Below the pieces are notes generated by a model. That model did no database searches, was not told the DNA's origin, and worked only from the letters and a program-made list of their open reading frames with translations. A stretch of DNA of 64,000 nucleotides from Alternaria dauci (taxonomy: Eukaryota; Ascomycota; Dothideomycetes; Pleosporales; Pleosporaceae). The stretch is from the NCBI RefSeq assembly GCF_042100115.1, contig NC_091280.1, positions 310,001-374,000 of the forward strand, in the 5' to 3' direction. Below are positions 11,844 through 24,299 of this stretch, piece after piece. The translations under genes were made by a program, and so were the position numbers. Numbering within the stretch: position 1 is the first letter of the stretch; each line of letters starts with the position of its first letter.

Positions 11844-12174
11844 TAAAAGAATGCTGAAAAGTGAAAAGGAGCTGCCCCCTGCTTAACAGTCGCAAAAGTC
11901 GATAAAAACGGTGAAGTAACAGAACGCAGCTAATGTTCCGCAGCATATAATCTTGCCGACTTTAATCTGCAGTGTACTCGCTTCTACGCAAGCCATATGT
12001 CCTTATGATATGCTATTTGGAACGCAATTAGGTGATAAAGAAGTACCGTAATTCCATTCAACACTACACTAGAACGGGGCTTACGGAAAGCTCTATCGAC
12101 ATAGAAAGAACTACGCGATGACGATATACAAAGTACAACATTGTCATTTGGGAGAATTTGATATGAATACGGCC

Positions 12175-13999
12175 TCAGTCCTTGACCATGGTTCTTCCCA
12201 ACAACTCTTCTACCCCATCTTCAATATTGGTTCGCTCTCGGATCAAAAGCCGAGCAGATCGGTCCGGATACATATCACTGCCAAATGTGAAGTTCTTAGG
12301 TCTGCTGCATCCTTCTATAAACTTAAAGTCGTAGCGCAAAAGGAGATGGCCCATGATCATTTTCATCTCGTTGACGGCATAGAATCGACCAGGGCAGGCA
12401 TACCGACCATAACCAAAGGCCATGTTACTGGGCTCCGTCATGGCAAGCATATGGCGCTGGGCGTTCTCTGGATGCGCTGGATCTTCGCGGATTCGTGAGT
12501 AGCGAAAAGGGTCAAAGGTTGAAGGATCGGCGGCTCCAGGCACATAGGTAGAGTCATTCAGCATCCAGTGAGTTGGGACGGCAATGCGTGTTCCAGATGG
12601 GAAGTGAGTTCCGTTAGAGAGGGTGATGGATTGATGAAAGATGCGTTGAAATGTCACTAGTAAAATGTCAGAGTTAGCAAGAATATCACTATAGCGGGTA
12701 AGGAGAGCGGTGTAATACTTACGCGTAAAAACGGGGCTGAAACGCTGTGACTCCTTGATCAGACTGTCCAGTTTCCAGAGCTTGTTCAAAGTTGTCTTTC
12801 CCCATCCACCATCTTCACGGAGAACCCTCACTAGTTCCTCTCTGATAGGCTCAAAATATTCCGGATGCTCACAGAGATCATAAAGTGTTTGAGTCATGGT
12901 CAACGCGGTTGTGTGAATTGATGCCAGGCTCAGGATAAGCATTCGTTGGGAAAGATTGGCCAACGATAATTCTTCTCCCTTAGCCCCGTCAAGCATGCCC
13001 TGCAAGATATCTGCGGGCTGCTCATAGTCTCCGTTACTCTCTTTCTCAGCAGACTGTCTGGACTCCACGATTCTAGTTATAACGCGGCGAGCGGTAGCGA
13101 CATTCTTGAGCAAGCCCCAGTACATTGGAATAAAGAGCGCAATGATAGGTCGGATTCGCTTTGGGAATATCCGTAAAATCATTCCTGTCTTGAAAACCCG
13201 ATCTGTTTACTCAGCAGTAGTTGTGAGCCACTCCTCATTTCTGCATTCTTCGGGTCCTAGGAATACGCGGGCCGAAATGCGAGAGAGGATCGCAGCTAAG
13301 ATTGCATTTATGTTGACTTCAGTCCATGCCTCTGTTCGAGTGATATCTTGTTAGAGAATGGATTCATTATAAGATCGAATGCGAATGTGGGGTAGATCTC
13401 ACCTCTGCAGCCTGGCATCTCTTTGAGCAAAGCATAGTCTAGTTCGTTCTTCATGACTGGGGCCAATGTACCCAGAATAGGGGTAAGCCTTTGCTGGACG
13501 ACGCGATTCTGTAAGTCGCTGTCGAGAAAGCACATTCCTTTGGTGATTTCACCGCAAAAGTCCTTAATGAATGGCTCAACCCCTCTTGTCTTGTCTCCAG
13601 TCAAAGTCCGAATCTCATCAACATACTTGCTGGGGACGATAACCACATCGGCGCCAATGCGGCGAATCTTGAATATAGTATTTCTGAACTATACCTTGCG
13701 TAAGTCTTGAATGCCCAAGCAACTGAAGAGTCGTAGCTTACCCTGTTGTATCCGTCGCTAAGAATTGTCCGGCTTCCTCGGATAAACCTCATCCGCAATA
13801 GCCATGCTGGCTCCAACTTGCTTCTTTTTCCAGCAACAGGAGCCTTGACTCCGAAGAGTACCTCGTTCAAGAAGCTTACTAAGTACACAAAGCTCAAGAA
13901 TCCAGCAAAGATAGCGGCTATTATCGACCGCTTGTCCAAGTCAATAGATTGTTGTTCAATTGATATCCAGTTAGGAACAGCCACAGATATGTTATCCAT
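12175..13999 (-). pseudogene. Cytochrome P450 (ent-kaurene oxidase/CYP68-503-like), interrupted by a stop
   Basis: Predicted ER-bound monooxygenase acting on the diterpene. Exons: 13742-13999, 13403-13688, 12723-13331 and 12175-12656, totalling 545 codons. The N-terminal anchor lies around residues 25-45. The I-helix region reads SLASIHTTALTMTQTLYDL, typical of this P450 branch in place of AGxxT. The K-helix E-x-x-R appears as KESQRFSP, and the haem loop as FGYGRYACPG. The last intron (12657-12722) is 66 bp with no stop, so unspliced reading also stays open. A TAA at 13207-13209 interrupts the third exon between the NEEWL segment and the VFKTGMILR helix, where relatives read straight through. 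The nearby GT/AG pairs would give introns of 26-47 bp and break the frame. Otherwise the gene is full length. Confidence 0.75.
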
Positions 14000-14156
14000 G
14001 ATTTTTAGATGCTGGAAGATGGCTGAGGTGGGTAATCAAAAGGCTCGCGAGACCATGTCATGTACTGTAGAAATATATGTCTTTGTCGACAACTGTGCTA
14101 GGACTCAGCTGGTATATAAGTTGATATTCGCTCATTATTTCTGGCATTAGATTCGG

Positions 14157-14596
14157 TCACTTATCTGTATCATCTGGATTTGATTCCCCTTGTGCTTGTT
14201 TTGGACCCATTGAACTAAAGAAGTGGACACTCTTCACCAACGCATAGATCTCTTTAATCCTCCGAATATCCACTGTGGAAATTTTCCTCGTTTTACTCTT
14301 TCGGTTCAAAATATCAATGACATGAGGTGCTGTCGGAGCATTCGGGCAGTTTCGCTCTGGTCTGTGCTTAGGCCTAGGGATTTGGGCTCACAGAGTCCAT
14401 GAACGGCAATATACGCAATGCTCTCCTTAATCATCTGTTCGGCTGCTAAAATTGGATTGTAATCAGAAGTTAATCGTGACACGTGCCATACCCTCGTATA
14501 TGTAAGCACGAGTAGGCTCCTGAACCACCAGACGATATGGTTGTCTTTATCTGAAGTAAAGATACTTTCACGGCTTGCATTGCCTCCAACAGACAT
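14157..14596 (-). other. Unrecognised frame(s), possible eroded gene
   Basis: A 96-residue frame (14306-14596, starting MSVGGNASRES) is followed directly by a second frame in another phase, ending at 14157, that contains RKISTVDIRRIKEIYAL. The second part weakly recalls the C-terminal lid of RuvB-like (TIP49) helicases, but the similarity is too slight to name it. No start-to-stop gene of known family could be built. Confidence 0.2.
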
Positions 14597-14921
14597 AATG
14601 GTTTAAAAAGGATCATGACAGCTATCCTTTATTAGCGAAACTGGATTTGCTGAAAGATACCAACATAACAGATGATGACAGTCAGTAAGGAGATTGTGAC
14701 GAAGCAAGGTTAGGGCGGATGAGGAATCCTCGTGAAGTTGTTACCTCTAGGCCCAACTATGTTAAAGCTCCGAGGATAGAGTTTTCTAATATTCCGAAAG
14801 TCTTGATATCTCAGTCAGCTCCCAGGTCTACTAATGATAATCTTTATAATATAGAAGTCTTCTTGTTATTTCTAGCATAGTTTTATTTACGAAATCTCTC
14901 ATTCTGAGAGAATCTGTTCGT

Positions 14922-16503
14922 TCAGATCGTTTCTAATAGGATCCTTTCCCGCTGTCGAATCTCATCGAATGCATGGCCCAACAGGCTTTTGTCGACTGGC
15001 CTTTCAGAGAGGAAGATGTTCCTCCAACTGCCCAACCCGAAGGGCCGTGTACGTCCACTCTTGTCTTGCACAACCTCAGGTTGAATTGCGTCAGGCTGAG
15101 TCTGGTCGAAAGCAGCGAGATCTTGACAAACTTGAGAAAAGAAATATTCGATGGTGTGCTTGATCACGGAGGCGTTGAACGACTGTTTGGTTCGTGCCAA
15201 GGTCTCTTTCTGATCAGCAGGCGGCTTACGGGCCAAATCCCCCAAGACTGCATCGAAAAAGTCAAGTATTTGTGTGTAGCATCCGAGTAAGAGGAATAAA
15301 ACTCCGGAGATTTGGATGCTTGGGCTGGACTGAGTTTCTGTAAAGCAGGTCAGTCCATGTATAGTTCTTCTTTATAAGACGCTGCAAAGTTACCTTTTTC
15401 CTTTCCCCGCGGATGCGAATCTTTACCGGAATGTATGGCCGAGGTCTCGGCTGGAACCCCGGTGACAAGTGCCAGAGAAGGCAGACACTGACGCAGCAGA
15501 TTTATCAACTCTCCTGAAAGATTGACCATATCCTCGACGACCTGACTTATGTATGCAGTCTGGTCTTGATTGGCGGCAACAGTCGACTGGTATCTCTTCG
15601 AGGAGAGGAATATCTTCAGTCCAAATTCCGAGAATTTTGGGAAGTAGCTGGAGTGAAAGGATTGACATGACGCAGCGTGATTTTCGTCAGCGTGGCCAAT
15701 ACCGTCTGCTAGCCCTCTTGATAAACCTAGCGAAAAGATATTGTGGTTCTCCAATTGCGGTGGAACCATTCCAGACTTGGATGCCTAGAATCGGGTTAGC
15801 CTTGTTGTGATCTGCCATGTGGCTGGCAATAAGAACTGAAAACAAAACTTTAGTTTCTTCTTTCTTCGAGCTAAGGCGCGCGATTTGCGTCAGCTTCTAG
15901 CTAGGATCAACCTTAAGTAATACCCATTTGCCATAACGTTTCTCCTGCCGATTTGCACGTCAGGCGGAACAGTCTACTTATTTCTGAAAGCGGTGGCCAC
16001 ATAGCCATTTCCATATCATTCCCTTGGTCGTGATGAAACAACAAAGGCTCTGTATGCATGGTGTTGTATTCCAGAGGGGTCGTCCTGGTAGCGTCGACAA
16101 GTGATGAGTAGTCTGTATTAGTGGACGAGGCATGGCCATCTGTGTTGGTCTGTGACACATTATCCAGCATCGTAATGTCGATCTCAAACTGTGCGAGATC
16201 TTCCTCGGTGAATTGTGGCTCGAGGTGTTCCGTAGGTTGACTATCGCCAAGAAGCGGTCTATCGACTGCCTGGGATGCTCGTTGTCTTGCCGCATTGACG
16301 GATGCTTTCGTTGGGCGACCGCTCTTACATCGTTCGCTAAATGTGCACGGAGCACCAGCTCTAGCGCACCGAGCACACGGTCTGCTAAACAACCCATCGT
16401 CGTCATCAAAACTGCCCGAATGTGGGCATCTCAGCTTTTGAGAGCGGCAGCGATCACACGCAGACCTCAAGCGCTTCTCCAATTCTGATGACGATGTGCT
16501 CAT
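14922..16503 (-). CDS. AflR-like Zn2Cys6 transcription factor (cluster regulator candidate)
   Basis: Nuclear DNA-binding regulator of the type that controls secondary-metabolite clusters. The zinc cluster lies near residues 16-55: CDRCRSQKLRC, a 16-residue spacer rich in Asp, then CARCARAGAPC, followed by a basic linker (KSGRPTK). The start ATG at 16503 is preferred over 16536. A second intron is clear at 15338-15393 (GTAACT donor, TTTACAG acceptor). It joins to an exon with the hydrophobic helix GVLFLLLGCYTQILDFFDAVL, as in the AflR regulatory domain. The first intron, near 15770-15930, could not be fixed, because two acceptors give different frames for the middle exon. The C-terminus stops at 14922-14924, but the homologous 50 bp at 11.8 kb reads on as NDLNEQ in a neighbouring frame, so the present end may be frameshifted. 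Confidence 0.65.
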
Positions 16504-19500
16504 GCTGATAATTGGAAAGCTTAGGTGGGGAGTCAAAGATGGCTAGAAGCCTAGAAGCGCCTCAACTAAGTTTTCTTCGAAGTGGCTGAGATCAAATATC
16601 TTCTAGAATTTCAACGGACAAATGGTTTAGGTGCGTCGCAGACGTTCATAGTACAAATAAATATATGAGTTTGATAGGGTCAGGGACTCAGGGTCCAGTC
16701 AGTACTACCGGGAGCACTCCGTCGGCCCTTTTACCTTGTCAACTTGATCGGCTCAAGCCCACAACATCTTGGACGAGCTATTCCCCTCAGTTGCAGCTCT
16801 CATGACCTGCGTCGGAAACAGGAGAGTCCTTGCCTTCTCGGAGACTCCCCGCAGATCAGGTACTCCGGCATACCTACTGTAGTAAAAACGTAAGTTTAGT
16901 AACTAGGCTGCTAGCCAGAATCTTATTATTTAGGTTATGTATCACGTAAGAAAATGCAATTCCAAGTAACTAAGCATTGCTCGTTAGGGGAGAGGCACCT
17001 GCAGACGGAATTATTCCACGCTTCTATTCACAATATACCTAGGTATTCGCCTGGTACTGTAGTAGGTACGATAACACACAGATTTCGGTTACTACCTTGT
17101 TATGCACTTTCAAGTTGCGCATAACCATCGTGAAAAGACAAATTGTATTAGATTTTATTATACATACTTTGCTATCTAACACCCTATCGATGTTGCTGGC
17201 TTAGAGACACGAGCCGAGCTCCCTTGTAAGCTAGCGCGATTGCAGCCCGTTCCTATGTTAGCTCCCGCAGTCTAGCTGTCCCACTCTACCTTGTATTACT
17301 AGGAATACGACGGTGCGGAGTCTCGGTTGGCTAACCCGAGGTTCTCGGACGAAACCACGTCTCGTCCCAGACTTGGTCAGCATGACAAAGGACATAGCGG
17401 GCTTGGCGATACAACAACTGAACTGTATAATTCTCTCAAATCGACGCTAGAACGCCTGTAAGATTTACATCTAGTAGATAGTTGGCAGACTCATTTTCTC
17501 TATAAAGAGCGGTCTTGCTCAGGCGGATACTGTTAGCACATACAGCACAGAGCTGTGACTGCTTGTCTTGCACAGTATTCTCCGGTTGGGCAAGACCTCC
17601 AAACTAATCATCTCGGAGTTTGTAGACCGGTCTTTGGGTCTCCTGGTAGAAGTCTTGGAGAGTAGTGATCATCGGGTTGGCACTGATAATCAGCTTTCCC
17701 GCGCACATAACGCCCGGATCCGGTACGCTACTCCTCCGAGAGTTGACGACGCAATGTTTAGCGTGTATTACGGTGTTCTAGTGAGACTTCGGGCAAGTCA
17801 TTGTGCATGTTGAGTAATCGTGTAATTACTCTCGTGCAAAGCACATTGTCAACGGCTCGGTGGCCGCTCATTGTGGCCAGGGGGACCAAGGCTTAGCTGT
17901 CGAGGTAGAAAGCTGTAATTCGATGTCTAGAACATCTGCAGCCTAACGTTATTCTTCTACTACACCGCATGTCAAGCTCTAGACGGAAGAAGGATCGGAG
18001 CGGACTAAAGTAGAATCGTAGTAGTGCCGAACCACGAACATATATACCTAGGTAATACCTAGGTACAGAAGATCGTCTCGCTGCAGCATCAGATATACTA
18101 TGTATGCTGCTAGCACATATCCCTACATGGCAAGATAAGACAGATAGGACCTTCTCGGATATGAGCTCCGACAGCTCAACAAGGTATGATTGCAATATGT
18201 AGCTCTGTGTATCTTACTCTATGCTATTAGTACTTTTTCCTTCCCTTTGTTACTAGAGCTACTATTAATATTAACCTTGTAGTTGGCGACAAACTACTTT
18301 TAGGGATTTAGTTAACAAAACAACCAGAGCAGACAACTTAATCGACTCGTTATAATAGAATCTTTCTAGCTAAATGCTAGCATTAAGACTAAAGAATCTT
18401 AAAAATATGAACTTAGCGGTCAATTTTCCTCTGCCTGTGATAATAGATAATGCTGAAGCTAGGCCCTAGGGAGAACTACTAGGATTCCTATACTAGGTTT
18501 GTTCGCTCTCACACGAGTACCGCGATGTCCCTTGGGTATGATTAGTGCCCTGTGCAAGCACGAAGTGCGTGAGCGAGCCTTGTCGAACAAAACGATGTCT
18601 CTCGGTATTCTTGGGACTGCGAACAGGCTTATAATTTTGTTACTTTAGTGGATTTCGTAGAGGAAGGACTTAAAGAAAAACGCGATGTCCAATATGAGAC
18701 GACTGCTTCGTGGATGTAACGCTAGGTGAGATACGAGAATCAGGAGCCTGTAACAAGTACAAAATGGTTCCGTTTGATCTTTCGGTTGGGTCCTGTGCAT
18801 TACACCTCTGCTTCATAGTAGGTCTTAGGGACGCAGCAGTTGTATGCAACGGCAGCCTATCGATTGGAGTTGCAACCGACGATTTCAGAGAACCCTGCCT
18901 AGTTCTACCATCCGATGTGGAATCGTAGTGACCAGCTATGAATTCTGTTTCTTCTTGAAACACATCAAAAACACTGTTAGAGCTACCTACTGTTAATTGA
19001 ACTAATAGTGTCGTTGCGCAACAAACACCGGTTCCAAGTCGCTCCCTACATGAAGACCAAAGCCTAGTCTGGCCGAAGCTATGATATGTTAATTCCGGGC
19101 TAGGATTGCCGTATCTACGAGGACGACGTTAGTGCCGTCCTCGTCTAACCCTAAGAAATTGCTAGGGTGTTGCTAACATAGACAGACTAGCGTTAACATT
19201 ATCTAATCTAGAGGGTCCTGCTGCTCAAGTTTCCTAGGTTAATTATTTACTCCTAAGGTTCTATTGGTTGCCTAAGAACTTTTCCTTAGTCAACCTGCGC
19301 GTCGAACGGCGCCGTAAACACATGGCAGGCCCCTTCTGACGTAACGGTGACATGATGGCCTGTATCTAGTGCATCCCGAGGTCTAGTCTTGGACTCTTGG
19401 CCTGATTGCGCAAGCCACAGGCACTTCGAAGTTGCTTGTTCTCCTTGGACTTATGTCTCAGCATAAAGGCAGGCGAGGTGGTGCCCTCCCGAGGTTGGTT

Positions 19501-20548
19501 GGAGAATAGAGATGTGATTGGCGCAGAGGGCTAGCCTACCTAGGTAGAGACGGGTCGCACGGTTGAGCGCGTATGTTGTGTTCATGGCAGTATCCCAGCT
19601 AAGCGCTTACAAAGGTCATCGCACGGCGTTATCAGTACCTTCCCTTTCCGCACAGCGGAAAATGTTGTGGGCTAGAATTAGCAGACACTGTGTTGATTCG
19701 GGATTTCGGTCATCCCTGCCTTTCTATTGGCTGTTTCGGCCCACCGGAGGGATATTGGCAAGGTTCCCGGCAGCGTTTGGCCTTCGACATCCAGATATCA
19801 TAGTTAGAAGGGAAATCTGAACTCCGACGAAGAGAAGAGTATGAGTTAATATTAGACTGCTAGGAATGTGGAAATATTCCGACGAACCAGCCGGTTTCGG
19901 CAAATTACGCAGCCATCCCGTTTGACGCGCGACGGGTCAAGTCGGAGCTTTTGGGGACAGACACCGACGCAAGTTCACAACGCTTCGGGCCGAGTTTCGA
20001 TCAATCGGTAAATAGACCAAAGCCAATATGGTTCGGCCATTTTGGTTCAAGTCCCAGCAGCTGAACAAGTCTTTCCTGGTCGAAATTCCGCCCCCCAAAC
20101 ACCGTCCTTGAGTCTAAACTTATGATGGTTTGGTTTGGGCCATGAATGCAAGTATAATGCAAGTTGCCTATAGGGACCATTACATCGCATGACACGAGAT
20201 GCCTTCACTACTCCCAGGAATCGGCAATAGCATCAAGCACGTACGTGTTCATTTTTCGGAATGTAGCATACATTTAATTTCATGTTCGGAAGTTCCAGTT
20301 TTGAATTCAGTCTAGGTCTGAATCGTTGAACCCACTAACGGGTATTCTCAGACGTTTCTTGCATAAGTTTGGGTAGTGAATGACAATGAAATCCCCCCTA
20401 TTACGTGGCATGCGAGATTCCGACCGAGTTCATTCAACGACAAGGCTAGACATTAAAACCCTTAGCTACGGCAGTCGTGCGGCATAACCAGTTGTCAATA
20501 TTGCTTAGTCCTAAACCTCATCTTTGCCATATCCTTTACATTCAGATT
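16504..20548. other. Gene-free, TA-rich island between regulator and cyclase
   Basis: About 4 kb with no recognisable gene on either strand. Long parts are rich in TpA (for example 18200-18420), and short motifs such as CCTAGGTA recur at 17037, 18048, 18059 and 19540. Variants of GCGATGTCC recur at 18523, about 18590 and 18681. The longest frames (for example 17893-18195 minus, 18670-18963 minus) match nothing known to me. The pattern suits mutated transposon debris, but no terminal repeats or transposase motifs could be identified. The last few hundred bases must contain the cyclase promoter. Confidence 0.5.
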
Positions 20549-23500
20549 ATGGGTAGAATAACTAGCTCCTCACATCTACACGGTGACCAAGCGGCTGAAG
20601 GTCGATCCTTGATCCAACGCATCTTCAAGAGCTATAATGCTCAATATGGACAAAGCTCAGCCAGTATTCAAGTTTATGATACTGCCTGGGTAGCCATGGT
20701 GACAAGGACGGTAGACGGGAAGAAGGAGTGGACGTTCCCCGAGTCATTTCACTACCTCCTGAGAGCCCAATTACCAGATGGGAGCTGGTCCTCTCATCCA
20801 ACGTCTCAGACTGTCGGGATCTTAGATACATCAGCTGCACTGTTGGCTCTTCTCCGCCATTTTGCAGATCCACTACAGATCAACGATGTTTCTTCGGGAG
20901 AAGTCCGAAGACGAGCAGATAACGCAATCAAGTCTTTGCGCTCTCAGCTGGAGCAATGGAACGACGTATTTGATACAAATCACATCGGCGGTGAACTGAT
21001 TATGCCGGCAATCCTGGAGTACCTCGAAGCGGAAGGCCTCTTCTTTGAGTTCCAGAGCAAGGAAATGCTTCTACAAATGCATGCAACAAAGTTGGCCCGG
21101 TTCAAACTCGAATCTATCTACGGACCTACACCTTCTACAGCGTTGCATTCTCTAGAAGCCTTCATCGGGAAGATCGATTTTGACAAGGTTACTCATCACA
21201 TCTTCCGGGGTTCTATGCTTGCTTCTCCGTCTTCAACTGCTGCATATCTGGCGCATGCGTCATCCTGGGACGAAAGAGCAGAGGCATACCTTCGGCACAT
21301 TATTAAGGAGGGCATAGGACATGGTGATGGCAGTGTTGCTGGAACCTATCCTATCACGTACTTTGAGTATAGTTGGGTTTGTTCTCTTTAACAAGTCTGA
21401 GTTTCGGTGTAGCTGACGTTTGAGATGAACTAGACTATTTCCACGTTATTGAGAAGCGGCTTCACAGTTTCCGACTTGGAATGCCCAGCGTTAAATGGCA
21501 TGGCACAAGTGCTTCTCAATGGGCTCAAGGAGGATAGAGGGATCATCGGGTTCGGGATGTTTCTTGTCCCAATATATTTTCTTTATCCATATTCTTCTAG
21601 CCATAGCTAACCAGTGCAGCACCGCGCGCTGTGGATGTAGACGATACGGCAAAGGGGCTTCTTGCGCTAAGACTACTGGGACAAGCTGAAGGGGTGAGTC
21701 CCAAAGCGATGATCGAAGTATTTGAAAGAGCCGACCATTTCACAACTTTTGGCTCTGAGAGAGACCCTAGCCTCACATCTCATTGCCACGTGCTGCTTGC
21801 TCTTCTTGCCCAGAAGAATGTCGCGGAGTACGCACCTCAGATTGAGAAGGCAATAAGGTTTATGTGCAAGGCATGGTGGCAAAGCGATTATAGAATCAAG
21901 GACAAATGGGTAGGTCTCTTAGCACCTCTCGCTAAATCGGTGCTAACAATCCGCCAGCATTTAAGCCATTTGTACCCAACAATGCTGTTAGTTGAGGCCT
22001 TTACAGACCTACTTGCTCTATTAGACCGAGGGGAGCTATTATTCCTGTCCGAGGACCTGAGATGGCAGATATCCATCTCTCTATTCCAGGCCTGCCAGAG
22101 AACCTTACTAGAGCAACGCCAGGACGGATCTTGGAGCAACATGCCGGAGCAAACGGCATATGCGGTCCTGACATTGACTGAAGCACGCCGCGTTTGCTTC
22201 TTCTCAAGCCTTCTACCCACGTTGCAAGCTTCCATCGACCGTGCGATTACTTTCTTGACGAACTCAACCGACCGCTGGGAGGTGGACCACAACTGGACGT
22301 CCAAGACAGCCTACAATGTCACTTTTGTAGCAGAGGCGTATATACTCGCAGCTACAAAAGCATCTCTGAAGGTCGGAGAAGTTGCGTCCATTGGTACTAG
22401 CCTGGGGCTTGGGATGTCTACTGGCGAACTGGAGGCATACCATAAACTGGTTTCCAAAACACCGCTCTTTGCTGCGCTTCCAGACTGGGAGGTCCGCGCT
22501 TCGCTCATTGAGTCAGCTCTCTTCATACCTTTGCTGAAAGCACGTCGGCTGGACGTGTTTCCAAGAGACAAGCTACCGATGACAAAGGACACGTATTTCA
22601 CCATTATCCCTTTCACTTGGGTCGGCTGCAACAACAGTTCGCGCACATTCGCATCGGCCGCTTACTTGTACGAAATGATGCATATCTCCCTGTTGGGTTT
22701 CCAAACCGATGAGTTTATTGAAGCTGTTCTTGCTCCAGCATTTGGGGACGACATAGCCGGCTTGCACAACCTTATCGATCGGGTCATTGATGATATCGCG
22801 GAGACCACCCAGCAGGAGAACGGCGTCACGAAGACAAATGGCCATAGTGGTGAGAATGGAACTAATGTACCCAATGGTTTGACAGTAGAGAAGGGAGACG
22901 TCGTCTCTTTGCTGTCTCGCTTCGTGGAACATGTTCTTCACCACCCTTCTGTGCTAGAAGCGAGCTGCTGGGACCGTGAGAACTTACGCAGCGAGTTGAA
23001 GTCCTTTCTCCACGCGCACACCACCCAGGTGGACGATAACAGGCGGTTCGCAGCCCAGGTTTCAGGCAATACGGACGAGGATGTCACGTACAATTCGCCA
23101 GGCCGGTCCTTCTTCCAGTGGCTACACTCTACCGCGGCTGACCACGTTGCCTGCGCATACTCTCTCGCATTTTCAACTTGCCTAGTTTCAGCGTCACTAG
23201 GCAAGAGCGACGAGGTTTTTGGCACAGTGATGCAGAAGCACTTGGCTGCTGTTGTATCTCGCCATACATCGGTCTTGAACCGGCTGTACAACGACTACGG
23301 CTCCTTGGGGCGTGATACATCCGAGCGGAATGTTAACTCAATGCATTTCCCGGAATTCACTAGCTGCAAGGGGGAAGCAGCCAAGAAGCAGGCCCTGGTC
23401 GCGCTGGCTGAGCTCGAGTCCAAAGGCCTGAAAGAGGCCCTCAGCGAATTAGAGCTCGAGGTAGGCTGGAACGAACCCGACAATCTCCCCAGAGCGTTTG

Positions 23501-23598
23501 ACCAGCGCAAGGTGGATATTCTCAAGTTCTTTTGTAATGTTGCTGGATTTTACGATCAGCTGTATATGGTTCGTGACCTCTCGAGCGCGAAGGTGTGA
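20549..23598 (+). CDS. Bifunctional copalyl diphosphate synthase / kaurene-synthase-like diterpene cyclase
   Basis: Converts GGPP to a copalyl diphosphate (class II) and then to a labdane-related diterpene (class I). Exons 20549-21376, 21434-21554 and 21620-23598 give 976 codons, normal for fungal CPS/KS. Early family marks are VYDTAW and QLPDGSW, then PSTALHSLEAF. The class II catalytic motif DxDD is present as DVDD (21634-21645). The class I aspartate-rich motif is DEFIE (22708-22722), matching the DEFFE variant of fungal CPS/KS. The NSE/DTE-like element is NDYGSLGRD. The 5' splice site of the second intron reads GGATGT instead of GTATGT. With the expected cut the protein reads through GFAPR as in relatives; a shifted GT at 21550 with an upstream AG at 21613-21614 would also keep frame and length. 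The product skeleton cannot be read from sequence. Confidence 0.88.
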
Positions 23599-24299
23599 GT
23601 AACAGGCAAAGGAGGTAATCGGAACCAATTTATTGATCTATCGGTATTGCCTAGTCTGGTCTGATATAGCACGTTGCAGTTACAAGGAAATTTGTTTCCG
23701 CTCCAGAGGTTACTATGTGTTCTTTGCGGTGGTATTTCTTCTAGTTCCAGATATGTATATTCGAGATCACTGTGTCATATTAGGTGGTTTGATAAAGTTG
23801 TCAACTACAGCAAATAAAAAGCTATCGTCAATGTCATCCTTCACTTTTTCTACTAGTTGTCATCCATTTTGCCACTATTTAACCCTGTACACGATGCAAG
23901 CGGCTCCTACTAGCTTCTTGAGACGTTCTTTGGGTATTTTGCAGCACCATCGGGACAAGAGAAACTACCCGATACAAACGGGCCGTTCAACTTTGATATT
24001 CGCCGAATTTCATATATGCGGACGGTACAAGGCCGAACATCGTGGATATTGAGTTTCCAGTATCGGTTAGCGGCAAAATCCCGATAAAGGTGAGCTCCTG
24101 TTAGATGGAGTCGTAAGCAATCGGTATATATGAATGCTGAGTCAAGGTCTCTATTCTATACGAAGAGGAAGCAACACCTCATTCTCACTCGATTCTATTC
24201 AAATTTGGTCCTGGCTTCCATCAATACATCTGAATACTGTCTGTCCCTCATTCGAGACATCCGCCATATTTCGCCTACAATCGCGGCTTTGAAGACACC
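23599..24299. other. Intergenic between cyclase and second acyltransferase
   Basis: About 700 bp on the way to the acyltransferase start. No gene is recognised; the short frames lack motifs. It presumably holds the cyclase 3' UTR and the acyltransferase promoter. Confidence 0.5.
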
